A DNA stretch of 64,000 nucleotides from Artemia franciscana (GCF_032884065.1 NC_088872.1:8617493-8681492); one strand, 5' to 3'. Positions 22,753 through 34,480 are shown, counted from the stretch's first letter. A program made the numbers and translations. The notes: generated by a model not told the origin, from the letters alone.

Positions 22753-25051
22753 GTAAGCAATTCTCACATCTGCATTAAGAGCTCTATATCATGCTAGCCT
22801 AAACTGCATGGTTTGACTCGAGAATTCCCATGATAGTTTTTCTGCTTTTAGCTCCACATCTGTTGTTCAGTGCTTTCTTTTATATTTATTATCAACTATC
22901 CTCTCCCTTTCCCTCCCTTTTAACATTCTCCTTCGTTTCCTGCCCCATTAAAGAAAAATGTTGTAAATTGAATAAAGAACCCATCTTGGAATGAATCTGA
23001 AACCTGTTGCGTATAAAAGAAACGTGATCTGTAAATTGTTGTACTGATGCTGAAATCTTGAGGCAAGTTTGGTGTGTGGCTTATCTTACTAACGAATACT
23101 TTAAGAACAGCCATTCTAGAGAAGAGGGGGATTGGAGTGTTCTCCAAAAAACGGCCCACCCTTGAGATATCCCCCTCTAGGTTATGAAAAATACATTTCA
23201 TGGTATTATACTTAAAGAGCAGTGTGTAGCATAGAAACTTAAGGAACTGACTTGCTGTAGTACGTCAAAGACATGCATTATAAAAGTTATTTTTTGGCAT
23301 CTAATTATTTTTGTAATAATTGCCAATAAACAAAGAACAGCAAAATCGATAACTCTAGTACCGAGTTTAATTAGAGGTTTCGACCTCGTCACAAGGGTCA
23401 TATGAGCTCTTGGCTCTTGTTATCAAAAATTATTGATTTTTGTACTATTCTGTCTTACGAGTGAATATCAGTACTGTTATTGGAATGATAGGTTTTCTAT
23501 TTTTACAAGCTATTCACCTCAAATTTCTCATAAATTAAAGATAATGACCACATTGCCTCTCCAACATACTAAATCTGACCCAGAGTTTTAGATAAACCTA
23601 CATAACGTATTGAAGCTAGAAGTCCGATTAAGCTTTTGAGTTTTTGGCGGTTTTTGGTTCTATGTTATTTTGTAAATGTATTTTTTGGAACCGACACGTA
23701 AAAAGAAACTTTTAATCAGCTTTTTAAAAACATTAGTCCCGGGTCCTAGGAGAAAGGGGACTATAAAGACTTCAGTTTGAGATCTAGGTACTGGTCTATT
23801 TGAACATTCAATATAAAATTTCGGTTCTTATTAAAAGCTTTTACGCTCACAATGATTTAAAAAAAAAGTTGAATTTTTTTTTTTTCTTGCTAAACTAAAG
23901 CCTTGTTCGAGCTCTTTTACGAGTTAACTAATAAGTATATTTTTGCCGTTTTTTTTGTTGTTGTTGTAATTCTTGGTTAACTTTTTTGTTCGCTAAAAAG
24001 TTAATTAAGAAACTATTGTTCAGAATTCTTTGTTTTTAGATATCTACAAAGAATTTTTGGCAATAATTTCGAACCCTACAAATAATGATTTCAAAAACGG
24101 AGATGTAACATTTTGGCTTTTCATGCCCCCTGCGGAAAACTCCAGGGCAAAAGGATTGCCTATTGCAGAATACGAAGATTCACTTAGAGTTCCCCAGATT
24201 GAATGATGCGATTCTTTATTAAAATCGCTCACTCATAGACTCTATTTTAATGCTGACCTTAACTTTCGTCTTGTAAAAGAAAACAAGAGGTGTAAAACTT
24301 TCACAGAATGGCTGATTTCTTTTTAGCCTGGAGTTCTAGATGATTTCAGCCTACTTCCTTGTTTGACTGTTTCAGGTCTGACCTTCAAACTTCTGCCAAA
24401 GCTCCTGATCTATTTGCCAACGCATGGTGAACTTTCCGATATCTCTTTCTGGTAAATAAATAAATAAAATAAAAAAAATAGACAACCACATACGTTTTTG
24501 AAAATTATGAAATCCTGGGAACTCAATTTTTGATGTAAATGTGAAGTTTTGTGACTTACCGGATTTCGTGTTTAACAAAGTGGGAGATCGCAGGAGAACA
24601 TATTTAGAAATACCAATTAGGCTATTTTATACCCATTGAAATATCAATGTCATCTTTTTTTTCTTCTGATTCAAAAAACAAGTTTTTAAGCTTATTTTTT
24701 GACATTCTAAGTAGGCTAATTATTTAGTAGGTTATTTTTTTAACGGCAAATTGTTATATTAGTCAATTGGTAATTGAAATTAGTGACCCCTATAATGCAC
24801 GTAAATTGGGTCGTACAACGTTCGGTTCATTTTTGTGTAAACAGGAAAAGTTTTCACATGTTTCTCTTCGCGATTGTGTGGCAATAAGGGGGATAATTTA
24901 AGGGACGAAAAAGTCTTAATAGTTGAAATCCCGCTTCGTAACCAAAATGAATATCATACATAATTCTGGTTTTCAGCAAAAAATAGACCTAAGATGGAGC
25001 CAGGGGTTGTAAGTTTTCATTTTTATGTCCTTGATACTTCATTATTCACGT

Positions 25052-25115
25052 CTGATGAACACCTGTTGCTGTATGATCTATGTGATTATACATTTAGGTT
25101 TCCCTGGCAGTCTGA
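25052..25115 (+). ncRNA. Box C/D snoRNA, family F3 copy b
   Basis: CTGATGA (25052), C'-like TGTGATTAT and box D CTGA (25112-25115). It differs from copy a by only a few bases. ATTATT upstream can pair with AATAAT just after box D. Acceptor CTGTATTTATTTAAG ends 70 nt after box D (exon from 25186). Confidence 0.75.
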
Positions 25116-25185
25116 TAATAATTTCACAGCAACTTGCAATCCTTGATTTAGTTGATAAGTGCTTTTATTTCTGTATTTATTTAAG

Positions 25186-25445
25186 TTTGAAGACACTGAT
25201 GACAACATTTAAAATGGAGTAAAAGGCTTAGATGATGCTGACAGTTCTTACATGCCAAGAAGACCATCTTGGTCCAATAGATTCCTACAAGCTGTTTATC
25301 CTAATGACAATTTTTCCCATGCTTCGAATTTTGGCAACATCACTCAGCCCGGCCAGGGCTTTTGAAGACGTAGAGGAAAGAGATATGATTGAAGGAAATA
25401 ATTTTATGAAAGTTCGGTTGTATATCCGTGGTGGTATATTCACAG
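25186..25445 (+). other. Probable host-gene exon (unit B)
   Basis: 260 nt between ATTTATTTAAG and TTCACAG|GTAAGC, the same length and splice sites as unit A. A 79-residue open frame overlaps it (25232-25471) but is not conserved in units A and C. Confidence 0.55.
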
Positions 25446-25655
25446 GTAAGCAATGCTCACATCTGCATTAAGAGATGTGTATTGTGCTAGCCTAAATTGC
25501 ATGGTTTGACTCGAGAATTCTCTAAATTGTTTTTCTGCTTTTAGCTCCACATTTGTTGTTTAGTGCTTTCTGGTATATTTATTATCAACTATCCTCACCC
25601 TCTTCCCTTCCCTCCCTGTTAACATTCTCCTGTGGTTTCCTGTCCCATTAAAGAA

Positions 25656-28172
25656 CAAGAGCTCATATGGCACTTGTGACGAGGAGAGAAGAGCTAAGAG
25701 CCAAGAGATCATATGGTATGAGCTCTAACAAAATTCTATGAATCAATAGATTGATTTAAAAAGGAAAATAAGAGGCTTAATGCCGGTCAAGATTTAAAAT
25801 AAGAGCTCTGAGTCACAAAGTCCTTCTAAATATCAAAACGACTTTATCAAGTCAGATTGTGCAGCTCCCTGACACGCCTACCAATTTTCATCGCCCTAGC
25901 ACGTCCAGAAGCACCGAACTCACCAAATCACTGAACCCCACCCCCCAACTCCCCCAAAGAGAGCGAATCCAGTACTATTCTGTCAATCACGTATCAAGGA
26001 CATCTGTTTATTCTATCCACCAAGCTTCATCCCGATTCCTCCACTCCAAGTATTTTTCCAAGATTTTCCCCTCCAACTCCCCCCAATGTCAAAAGATCTG
26101 GTCGGGATTTGAAATAAGAGCTCTGAGACATGAATTCCTTCTAAAAATCAAATTTCATTACGATCCGATCATCTATTCGTAAGATATAAATACCCCAATT
26201 TTCATGTTTTCCAAGAATTCCGGTTTCCCCCTTCAACTCCCCCGAATGTCACAGGATCTGGTCGGAATTTGAAATTAGAACTTTAAAGCACAAGATCCTT
26301 CTAAATATCAAATTTCATTAAGATCTGGTCACTGTTTCGTAAGTTACAAATACCTCAATTTTCAAAATTACCCCCTCCCCCCCCAATTCCACCAAAGAGA
26401 GCAGATCCGGTCAAGTTATGTCAGTCAAGTATCTTAGACAGGTTTCTATTCTTCCCATTCAGTTTCATCCCGATCTCACCGCTTTAAGTATTTTCTAAGA
26501 TTTCCGCCGCCCCCCCCCCCCGATTACGCTTGATCCGGTTGAGATTTAAAATAAGATATCTGAGTTACGAGGTCCTTCTAAATATGAAGTTTCATGAAGA
26601 TCCGATCACTCCTTCGTAAGTTAAAAATACGTCATTTTTTCTTATTTTTCAGAATTACCCCCCCCCCCCCCCCGCAATTGAGCGGATCTGTTCCAATTAT
26701 TTAAATCACGTATGCAAGACTTCTGCTTATTTTTCCAACCAAGTTTCATCCCAATCCCTCCAATCTAAGCGTTTTCCATCATTTTAGGTTTCCCCTCCCC
26801 AAACTTCCCCCAATGTCACCAGATCCGGTCAGGATTTAAAATAAGAGCTTTGAGACACGATATCCTTCTAAATATCGAATTTCATGGAGATCCAATCACC
26901 CATTCGTAAGTTAAAAATACCTCATTTTTTCTAATTTTTCAGAATTAACCCCCCCCCCCCCAACTACCCCAAAGAGAGCGGATCCGTTCTGGTTATGTCA
27001 ATCATGTATCTAGGACTCGTGTTTTTTCCCCCACCAAGTTTCATCCCGATCCCTCCACTCTAAGGGTTTTCCAAGTTTTAGGTTTCCCCCTCCCAACTCC
27101 CCCCCAATGTCACCAGATCTTGTCGGGTTTAAAATAAGAGCTCTGAGCCACGATATCCTTCTAAATATCAAATTTCATTGAGATCCGATCACCCGTTCGT
27201 AAGTTAAAAATACCTCTTTTTTTTATATTTTTCAGAAATACCCCCCCCCCAACTACCCCAAAGAGAGCGGATCCGTTCTGGTTATGTCAATCATGTATCT
27301 AGGACTCGTGTTTTTTTTCCCCACCGAGTTTCATCCCGATTCCTCCACTCTTAAGTGTTTTCCAAGTTTTAGGTTTCCCACTCCCCGCCCCCGTCACCAG
27401 ATCCGGTCGGGATTTAAAATAAGAGCTCTAAGACACGATATCCTTCTATACATCAAATTTTATTGAGATCCGATCACCCGTTCGTAAGTTGAAAATACCT
27501 CATTTTTTCTAATTTTTAAGAAATACTCCCCCCCCCCAACTACCCCAAAGAGAGCGAATCATTTCCAATTATGTCAATCATGTATCTGGGATTTGCGCTT
27601 ATTTTTCCCATCAAGTTTCATCCCGATCCCTCCACTCTAAGTGTTTTCCAAGATTTTAGGTTTCCCCCCTTCAACTCCCTCCAATGTCATCAGACCCGGC
27701 AGGGATTTAAAATAAGAGCTCTGAGACACAATATCATTCCAAACATATCGTCATAGCTTACCTGGAAGTGCCTAAAGTAGCAAAGCCGGGACTTTAGGTT
27801 TTCCCCCTCCAACTCCCCCAATGTCATCAGATCCGGTCGGGATTTAAAATAAAAGCTCTGAGACTCAATATCATTCCAAACATCAAATTTCATTAATATC
27901 CAATCACCCGCTCATAAGTTAAAAATGCTTCATTTTTCTATTTTTTGCGAATTAACCGGCCCCCCACTCCCCCTCAGATGGTCAAATCGGGAAAACGACT
28001 ATTTCTAATTTAATCTGGTCCGGTCCCTGATACGCTTGCAAAATTTCATCGTCCTAGCTTACCTGGAAGTGCCTAAAGTAGCAAAACCGGGACCGACAGA
28101 CAGACAGACAGACACAGACCGACAGAATTGGCGATTGCTATATGTCACTTGGTTAATACCAAGTGCCATAAA
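25656..28172 (+). mobile_element. Non-autonomous Helitron-like element with tandem core
   Basis: It starts CAAGAGCTCATATGGCACTTG and ends with (GACA)n, GGCGATTGC, a CACTTGGT/ACCAAGTG hairpin and TGCCATA. Between them are about nine core repeats, mostly ~290 bp apart (starts near 25790, 26097, 26258, 26528, 26822, 27115, 27401, 27693, 27830), each with a GATCCGGTCGGG phrase and a long C run. This plan (unique 5' end, tandem core, GACA microsatellite, 3' hairpin) resembles pearl/HINE elements. Segment A preserves the empty site: ATTAAAGAA joins directly to AAATGTTG. No coding sequence. Confidence 0.75.
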
Positions 28173-28515
28173 AATGTTGAAATATTGAGATAAAGGACCT
28201 ATCTTGGAATGAATCTGAAACTTGTTGCGTATAAAAAAACGTAATCTGTAAATTGTTGTTCTGATGCTGAAATTTTGAGGCAAGTTGGGTGTTTGGCTTA
28301 TCTTACTAACGAATACTTGAAGAACAGCCATTAAAGAAGAGGGGGATTGGAGTGTTCTCCAAAAAACGGCTCACCCTTGAGATCTCCCCCTCTAGGTTAT
28401 GAAAAATACATTTCACGGTAATATACTTAAAGAGCAGTGTGTAGTATAGGAACTTCAGGAACTGGCTTGCTATAGTACGTGAAAGACATAGGATTATAAC
28501 AATTATTTTTTGGGG
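28172..28515 (+). repeat. Duplicated host-gene segment B, right part
   Basis: It matches 22960-23305 of segment A. It keeps a conserved stem: GAGGGGGA pairs with TCCCCCTC across ~45 nt, enclosing an inner TTGGAG/CTCCAA hairpin. Function unknown. Confidence 0.7.
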
Positions 28516-29869
28516 GTCATTTTTAAATACTGAATAATAACCTGCTTAGAAAAAGTTTTAACTTTTTAAATATGCATTTATTTATATGTAATTCTACATA
28601 CTGACAACATAGGCGTCGATAAAACGGTAAACGTCAAGAACGTCAAATAAGGTCGATAAACGTCAAAATAAGGCTCAAAATATTTGAGCGTGGGTGTGTG
28701 ATAAAATAATCATTGCAAGCTAGCAATTGAGAATCGATCACAACCTATTCTCTACTACAAATGACTTGCATAATATAGGGATGAACTCTAGCTGGATTGC
28801 CAAACAATTAATTATCTTTATTAGATGCTATAGCCTCCTTCATTTAAATGCTAATAACTGAAAAATCGGGTTTTATTGATGTTCATCTTACATCGGGCAA
28901 AGTTTAAGTCTGTTTGTTATTAACTTTACTTCAAGATTTGCTTATAGTATGCACAGTAGAGGTCACGCCATAGAATAGTTTTGATCTCTATCATCTCGTA
29001 CTACAAAACTCATCGTGCCATTCCGAGCCCTAAAAACAACATTTGTTCTTGAACAGAACCAAATTTTTGCCAAGTCAAATGGCTGAAACAACCTATCATT
29101 TAAAAACTATTTTGGAGCATCCCCCCCCCCCCCCTCTGTCTATGATAACGTATGGGCGAGAAATTTTATCCTTAAACCATGAATGTTTACTATAAATAAT
29201 AATTCTAAGATTGTTTATAATATGTTAGTTCTTTTCAGACTTAGTGTACAAATTCATTTATACGTACAGCTTTAATTGTTACGTATAAGGTATAGCGTTT
29301 TAATACAAGGCGACAATTTTGCTATCCCACGATAGCTGAGATTCGTACTCACCCACCTACTGAAGAGAGTTTAGGAATATAGTTATTATTTTGTTTAAAT
29401 GGAAAAATACGTGATTCAAAATAGAAAAATACGTGATTAAATGGATTCAAAATAGATGTTAGGATCATTGTCTTACCAAAATTGTTAAATACTGTTGTAT
29501 CATATCATTAGTTAAATGGATAGATATGAGACTAATTAACTATATGATCTAAGTATATTGTCCTATTGGTGCAAGTTACAGATGTAGGCATGTCGAAAAG
29601 CTGTGTTTCAGAGGGATTTCATTAAATTGGGGAGTTTCAAAATTTTATTAAATTTGATTTATATTGAATCTTGAATCAATAGTTGCAGTTTGATGATACA
29701 GAGAATCATAGATAGGAATGCGAGGCTCAATAAATTAATCAAGTTGTCTGGATGACAGTTTTCAATGTGTATTAGACAGTATTAGTACTTAGAAAAGTAT
29801 TTGTAGTTACAAATAAGCTTTAGTGTAGTTTAAAAAATATTAAAAGAAAAGTGACTTGCTTACTTGATT
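28516..29869. other. No feature recognised
   Basis: AT-rich, presumed intronic. A poly-C run is at 29121. Confidence 0.35.
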
Positions 29870-30430
29870 TAGAGCTCCTGCTGATGGTCCAGCGTGGAGA
29901 GAGATGTGACTCTTCGTCTCCATTCCGGACAGTCCTGTGTAAGCGTGACTGCTTCTCAGTGCTGATCATGAAGAGGTACCGGGTAATGCTGTCCCTCCAT
30001 CAGAACCGGGGTCTTCCACGGAGGCGCTTCGAACCATGTTCAGGGGGATCAAAATTAAAAAGTGTGCTAGCGGGTGCTTCTGCTGGCATGCGAATTAAGT
30101 GGCCTAACCATTGTAGGGTTCTTACGGTGAGCTGACGAGGGTTGGGGGTCTGATCTGTTAGTGTCAGCAGTCCGGTCTTTGAGACGAAGTCGTACCACTT
30201 GATCCTTTCGATTCAAATTAGGAAGTTTGTATTGGCCACATCTATAGCATCATGAACAGCTGCAACACTTGCCGGCCTAGTTTCACCACCGTAGCGAAGG
30301 ACTTGCGTTACGGTCTTGTTGTAGTTCCGTATTTTTTTCAGCTGTTGTTGGGCTTTGACCACACGGAACGTCATCGAGCCATAATAGAAGCGGCTTCAGC
30401 GATGCATGACGAGACTTACCGAAGGTCTCG
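29870..30430 (-). pseudogene. LINE reverse-transcriptase C-terminal fragment
   Basis: The minus strand reads, with frame breaks, VLRYGGETRPASVAAVHDAI, then IKWYDFVSKTGLLTLTDQ and RTLQWLGHLIRMPAEAP. These resemble the conserved C-terminal blocks of a non-LTR retrotransposon family (LYG-ETW, KWYD-V, RRLRWLGHV-RMP). Base composition is more GC-rich than the surroundings. Catalytic RT motifs are not included. It is immediately left of a fold-back element arm. Confidence 0.7.
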
Positions 30431-30439
30431 ACAGAATCC

Positions 30440-30640
30440 CTTGATCTTGAATTAAAATTTAATAGTTGTGAGCATCAAGTCATGGCTAATTGTTGAAAAG
30501 TCAAGACAGATAGTCCGATTGAGTGAGAAGAAAAATCTGACATTAACCCTCATATTAGTAGGATTGTATAAAAATGATGTTAGTTCATTTGTTAATAGAT
30601 AAGTCTGTCTACTCTCCGTCAATGTGTCAGGTTTCAATTG
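30440..30640 (-). repeat. Single arm of the 14-kb fold-back family
   Basis: It matches 14275-14440: GAGCATCAAGTCATGGCTAA, AAGTCAAGACAGATAGTCCG, AGGATTGTATAAAAATGAT and GTTCATTTGTT-ATAGATAAG. No opposite arm is seen nearby. Confidence 0.7.
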
Positions 30641-31098
30641 AGCCGTTATCTGAGACGGCAGATCTAAGTAAAAGACATAACTTCAATAGTATTCCCTAAT
30701 ACGTTGAATGGTGGTGAGTTTGCGGAATTACCTGCCTGGTCGATGATTATTATTTTTGTTTTCTGCCAGCTAATATGTAGTCCCACTTCCGATAGTGTAT
30801 GAAAGAAAAGTACTTGAAAAGTATTAGTACTTAGGAAAGTATTTGTACTCGGCTGCTCTTATACTCTTACTTATGACTAATTTTTAATGTGTAATTTTTA
30901 AATTAGAGATATTCTGTTTTCATAGTTAATTGTAACTGAGTCATTTAAATTTAATTATTCAAATTGATTTTATTATTTAAAAATCATTGTATTTTAGGTC
31001 TAATTACATATGACATTATTACCAAATATAAACTAAGCGTAACGCAAAGAACCAATCAGGTGAAATTTTCTTTTTGCTTCATCTTTTCTTTTGCTTTT

Positions 31099-32259
31099 TA
31101 TGGCAATTGGCATTTACCAAGTGATATATAGCGATCGCAAATTCTGTCGGTCGGTCGTTCCCGGTTTTTCGGAAAAATTGGAAAAATGAGGTATTTTTAG
31201 CCTACAAACGGCTGATCGGATCTTAATGAAATTTAATATTTTGAAGGATATCGTGTCTCAGAGCTCTTATTTTCAATCCCCACCGGATCCGTTGACATTG
31301 GGCGGAGTTGGAGGGGGAAACCTAAGATCTTGGAAAACGCTTAAGAGTGGAGAGATCGGGATAAAACTTGGTGGGAAAATAAAGACAAGTCCTAGATACG
31401 TGATTGACATAGCCGGAACGGATTTGCTTCCTTTGGGGAGTTGGGGGGATTCGGAATAATTAGAAAAAATGAGGAATTTGTAACTTACGAACATGTAATC
31501 AGATCTTAATGAAATTTGATATTTAGAAGGATCTTTTTCAAAGCTCTTATTTTAAATTCCGACCAGATCTGGTGACAATTGGGAGAGTTGGAGGGGGGAA
31601 ACCGGAAATCTTGGAAAATTTGAAAATTGAGGTATCTTTATCTTACGAACGGGTGATCGGATCTTAACGAAACTCGATATATAGAAAGATCTTATGTTTC
31701 AGATGCTCCATTTTCAATTCCAATCGGATCCGGGGACATAGGGGGTTGGAGGTGGGAAACAGAAATCTTGGAAAACGCTCAAGACTGGAGAGATCGGGAT
31801 GACACTTAGTGGGTAGAACAAGCAAATATCGTAGATACGTGATTGACGTAACCGGACTGGTTCCGCTCTCTTTGGGGGGGGTTCCAGTGATTTGGCGAGT
31901 TTGGTACTTCTGGACGTGCTAGGACAATGAAAATTGGTAGGCGTGTCAGGGACCTGCACAAATTGACTTGATAAAGTCGTTTTCCCCGATTCGACCATCT
32001 GGGGGACTGAAGGGAGAAGGAAAATTAGAAAAATCAGGTATTTTTTACTTAGGAGGGGGTGATCGGATCTTAATGAATTTGGATATTTAGAAGAACCTCG
32101 TGTCTCAGAGCTCTTATTTTAAATCCCGATCGGCATTAAGCCTCTGATTTTCCCTTTAAACCAATCTATTGATTCTTAGAATTTTGCTATAGGTTATGCC
32201 ATACTAGCTCTTGGCTCTTCCGACCTCGTCACAAGTGCCATATGAGCTCTTAGCTCTTG
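31099..32259 (-). mobile_element. Helitron-like element, second copy
   Basis: Minus-strand copy of the 25656 family. The 5' end is at 32259 (CAAGAGCTAAGAGCTCATATG, TTGTGACGAGG), with fewer core repeats, and the 3' end at 31099 has GCGATCGC and a decayed CTTGG/CCAA hairpin. Open frames inside (31226-31459, 31714-31998) are repeat readings. Confidence 0.75.
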
Positions 32260-32712
32260 TCTTCCTTTTTTCTTTTATTTCTTTTTGTTCCTTTCTTTTG
32301 CTTTTTTGACTTCATTTTTTTTCATTCATTAAGACACGTTTCCTTTCAGTTTAAGTTTATGTTTATTTTTCGTTTACGTAACAATCCATAAGGCATTCAG
32401 CTATTGGTAATAAATAAAAGAATAAAAATGGTTAGTAAATTGGAAACTACGATTATAACGCTTTTTTTCAAATTTCACAGGGGGATACATGAGGGAACTG
32501 AAAAGACTTTAACAAGGCCTGACATTTTCTGAAAAATGCACAGCACAATAGAATTTTCTCTAAGACAAATGCAAATCTACATTGAAGGAGTTTGTGATTA
32601 TCGATTTCAAGATGTAGACAATATTTTAATTTTCATATTATCAATCAAAATAAAATGTCGATTTGGCAGCCAGATTATTAGTTTTATTTTATACTAAATT
32701 GAAGATTCATGT

Positions 32713-32775
32713 ATGATGAACGCCTGTTGTTGTATGATATATGTGATTTTATACTTGGTTTCCCTGGCAGTCTGA
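32713..32775 (+). ncRNA. Box C/D snoRNA, family F3 copy c
   Basis: Box C is fully canonical (ATGATGA, 32713) and box D is CTGA (32772-32775). GGTTTCCCTGGCAGT next to box D is identical to copies a and b although the host sequence has diverged. The longer TTGGTTTCCC here is complementary to a conserved 18S GGGAAACCAA segment, but it sits too far from box D for the usual rule, so I do not assign it. An acceptor ends 70 nt downstream (exon from 32847). Confidence 0.78.
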
Positions 32776-32846
32776 TAATAATTTTACAGAAACCTTGATA
32801 TCCCTGATTGAAATGATAAATGTATTTACCTCAAAATTTTTTTAAG

Positions 32847-33092
32847 CTTTGAACACACTGGTGACAAAATTAAAGACGCCGAGAACGCATCTGAGAACAC
32901 TGTTCATCTCTTATAAGAAGACCACCCACAAGTTGTTTATCATAATAGCTATGGCATTACACACTGTTTGATACTATCAACGTTATTATTCTGCTGGGCC
33001 CCGTGCGTTTAAGGAAGAACAGGATATAGCTGTGGCAGAAGTAAATAATATTGTGAAAGTGGGATGGGATACCCGCTGGTGTATATTCACAG
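32847..33092 (+). other. Probable host-gene exon (unit C)
   Basis: Acceptor AAATTTTTTTAAG, donor TTCACAG|GTAATT, 246 nt. It shares the 3' end CGTG/CGCTGGTGTATATTCACAG with units A and B. Confidence 0.5.
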
Positions 33093-33289
33093 GTAATTAA
33101 TGCTCATAATTTCAGCAAAAAAATGATTTAATGCCATCCGAAATTGTCCTTTTGGGCCTTCATTATGGTTTATTAGGTTATTTGGTACCTTATCTTATTG
33201 TTCAGTGCTTCCTGTAATCTCTCGCAGAACAATACGGTGGGTTGTTAGTAGACTTGTAGGGATGTTCTTTTTTAAAATTAAATACAAGA

Positions 33290-33545
33290 ACAAGGCTTTT
33301 CAATTGAAAATAAGGAGCAATATTAAAACTTAAAACAAATATAAATTATTTCGTTTATGAGGGGGGTGCGATCCATCGTCAATAATTCCCTACTTACGCT
33401 AAAGTTCGAATTTTGTTCTAATTCTTTAAGGATGAATTCTGAATCACAAAGGGTGTTTAATTAGAATAAAGGGTTCTTTTGGAAGTACTAAAAAAAAACT
33501 TCAGTGTAAAGAGCGGGGTATTGACGAGGGGGAGAACCCCCTCAT
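33290..33545 (+). repeat. Dispersed repeat fragment
   Basis: It contains AAAACTTAAAACAAATA-type sequence, related to 58220-58400, 62150-62300 and 63770-63850, and a hairpin-prone GAGGGGG..ACCCCCTC phrase. Family unknown. Confidence 0.4.
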
Positions 33546-33639
33546 GTACAACATTTAATGGTTATATTTGTAGAAGTAAAATAGTCAATAGTATTATATA
33601 TAGAAAAAGTAAACAATTTTAATAATGTGAGTAAAGTAT

Positions 33640-34480
33640 GATCCGAACACCTATAGAAAGTATCCCACAATTTGCGAGTTACAAGAAAAAACTGTCAGCC
33701 CTTCACCATCAGTTTATCAAAATTAATGAAAAATAGTTTGAATTAAAACAGTGAATATTTAAGGTAATTACAGACGATTGATGGTTTCAAGTCAAATCTT
33801 GAAAGTTGGTTTAAGATGCTGACCAATCGCTTCTACCCATAAACAAGGCCGCATCAGGGGGAGGGCTTCGGGGCTTTTAATCCCTCCCCCGAAATGTTTG
33901 TCCGACTTGCAAAAACGTAATTAAAAAACATTTTTAAGGTCTATTTTCCTCCCCTTCCCCCTCCTGAACGAAAATCCTGTAAACAGTCTCGTCCATAAAG
34001 CAAATCAAATTCACTATGAGATTAATTTTTTTTTGTGAATTTATCAAATTTTTTATGGGAAAAATGTAATTTTTTGTTGGATTCATCATGTTGGGAACCT
34101 AAAGCTTCGTCTAAAAAAAAAAAAAACAACAAAGAGAGAAAAAACTCAATGAAAAACAACAAACAAGAATTACTTTTCAGTCTGAAAATGTAATTTTCTT
34201 AAATATCCTATCGTAACTAAAATATTCTGAAGTTCAATTAGCATTTGAATTAAATAAAAATAAGTTTTTAGAAACTTTGCAACCGAATAAAACTGAATGT
34301 CATTGCAGGATTCTACACTGAGCATAATTCAAATTTTTCAATGGGTAGAGTGGGCTTTATATGTGCCAAGATGAGCAGCATCAAAATTTCCAAATGCTAT
34401 CCAGTCGCGGTTCTGGTCTCTCTTGCGCCAGTGGCAAAATCTAACAAAAAATTTTCCGGTGTTTAAATCTTACTTTACCC
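33640..34480 (+). repeat. Duplicated host-gene segment D, copy 1
   Basis: It matches 35870-36460 in order: CTTCACCAT-AGTTTATC, CAGTGAATATTTAAG|GTAATTAC, GACGATTGATGGTTT, CCATAAA-AAGGCCG, CTCCTGAACGAAAATCCTG and TTTCCAAATG-T-TCCA. It includes an exon-like block ending at 33763, but the snoRNA found upstream of copy 2 is missing here. Confidence 0.7.

Larger units (their letters stand above)
20888..23305 (+). repeat. Duplicated host-gene segment A
   Basis: It matches segment B (23780-25655 plus 28172-28515) in order. It includes an open stretch after TTTTTAG at 21166, the snoRNA, a 260-nt exon and a conserved hairpin region (22975-23240). Inside A a ~210-bp piece is itself doubled in tandem (about 21910-22120 and 22121-22310, phrase GACAACGTTCGGTTCATTTT). 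B has only one copy of it. Confidence 0.85.
20718..23419 (-). mobile_element. Helitron-like element carrying a snoRNA unit
   Basis: Read on the minus strand, the 5' end at 23419 (CAAGAGCCAAGAGCTCATATG, then TTGTGACGAGG) and the last ~170 bp ending at 20718 (CCGACAGACAGA, GCGATCGC and a CTTGG/CCAAG hairpin, then TGCCATAAAA) match the ends of the non-autonomous elements at 25656 and 31099. Between the ends, instead of the usual core repeats, lies segment A (20888-23305). That is a copy of the neighbouring host-gene segment B, with snoRNA F3a and its exon. It looks like capture of a gene fragment; nested insertion is the alternative. No transposase is present. Confidence 0.6.
23780..25655 (+). 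repeat. Duplicated host-gene segment B, left part
   Basis: Paralogue of segment A. Homology starts at ATCTAGGTA (23780) and is interrupted at 25655 by the Helitron-like insertion, then resumes at 28172. Flanks upstream of 23780 do not match A, consistent with B being the older location. Confidence 0.8.
32690..33110 (+). repeat. Duplicated host-gene segment C
   Basis: The most diverged paralogue of segments A and B, limited to the snoRNA and its following exon. Outside the snoRNA and splice sites similarity is low, so the snoRNA looks selectively kept. Confidence 0.7.

Noticed and set aside
29851-30455. Two + strand open frames (94 and 67 residues)
   Set aside because: They are shadows of the minus-strand LINE reverse-transcriptase fragment.
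26000-32000. CRISPR-like or satellite array from the regular repeats
   Set aside because: Units are ~290 bp, lie inside a Helitron-like element with defined ends, and the genome is eukaryotic.
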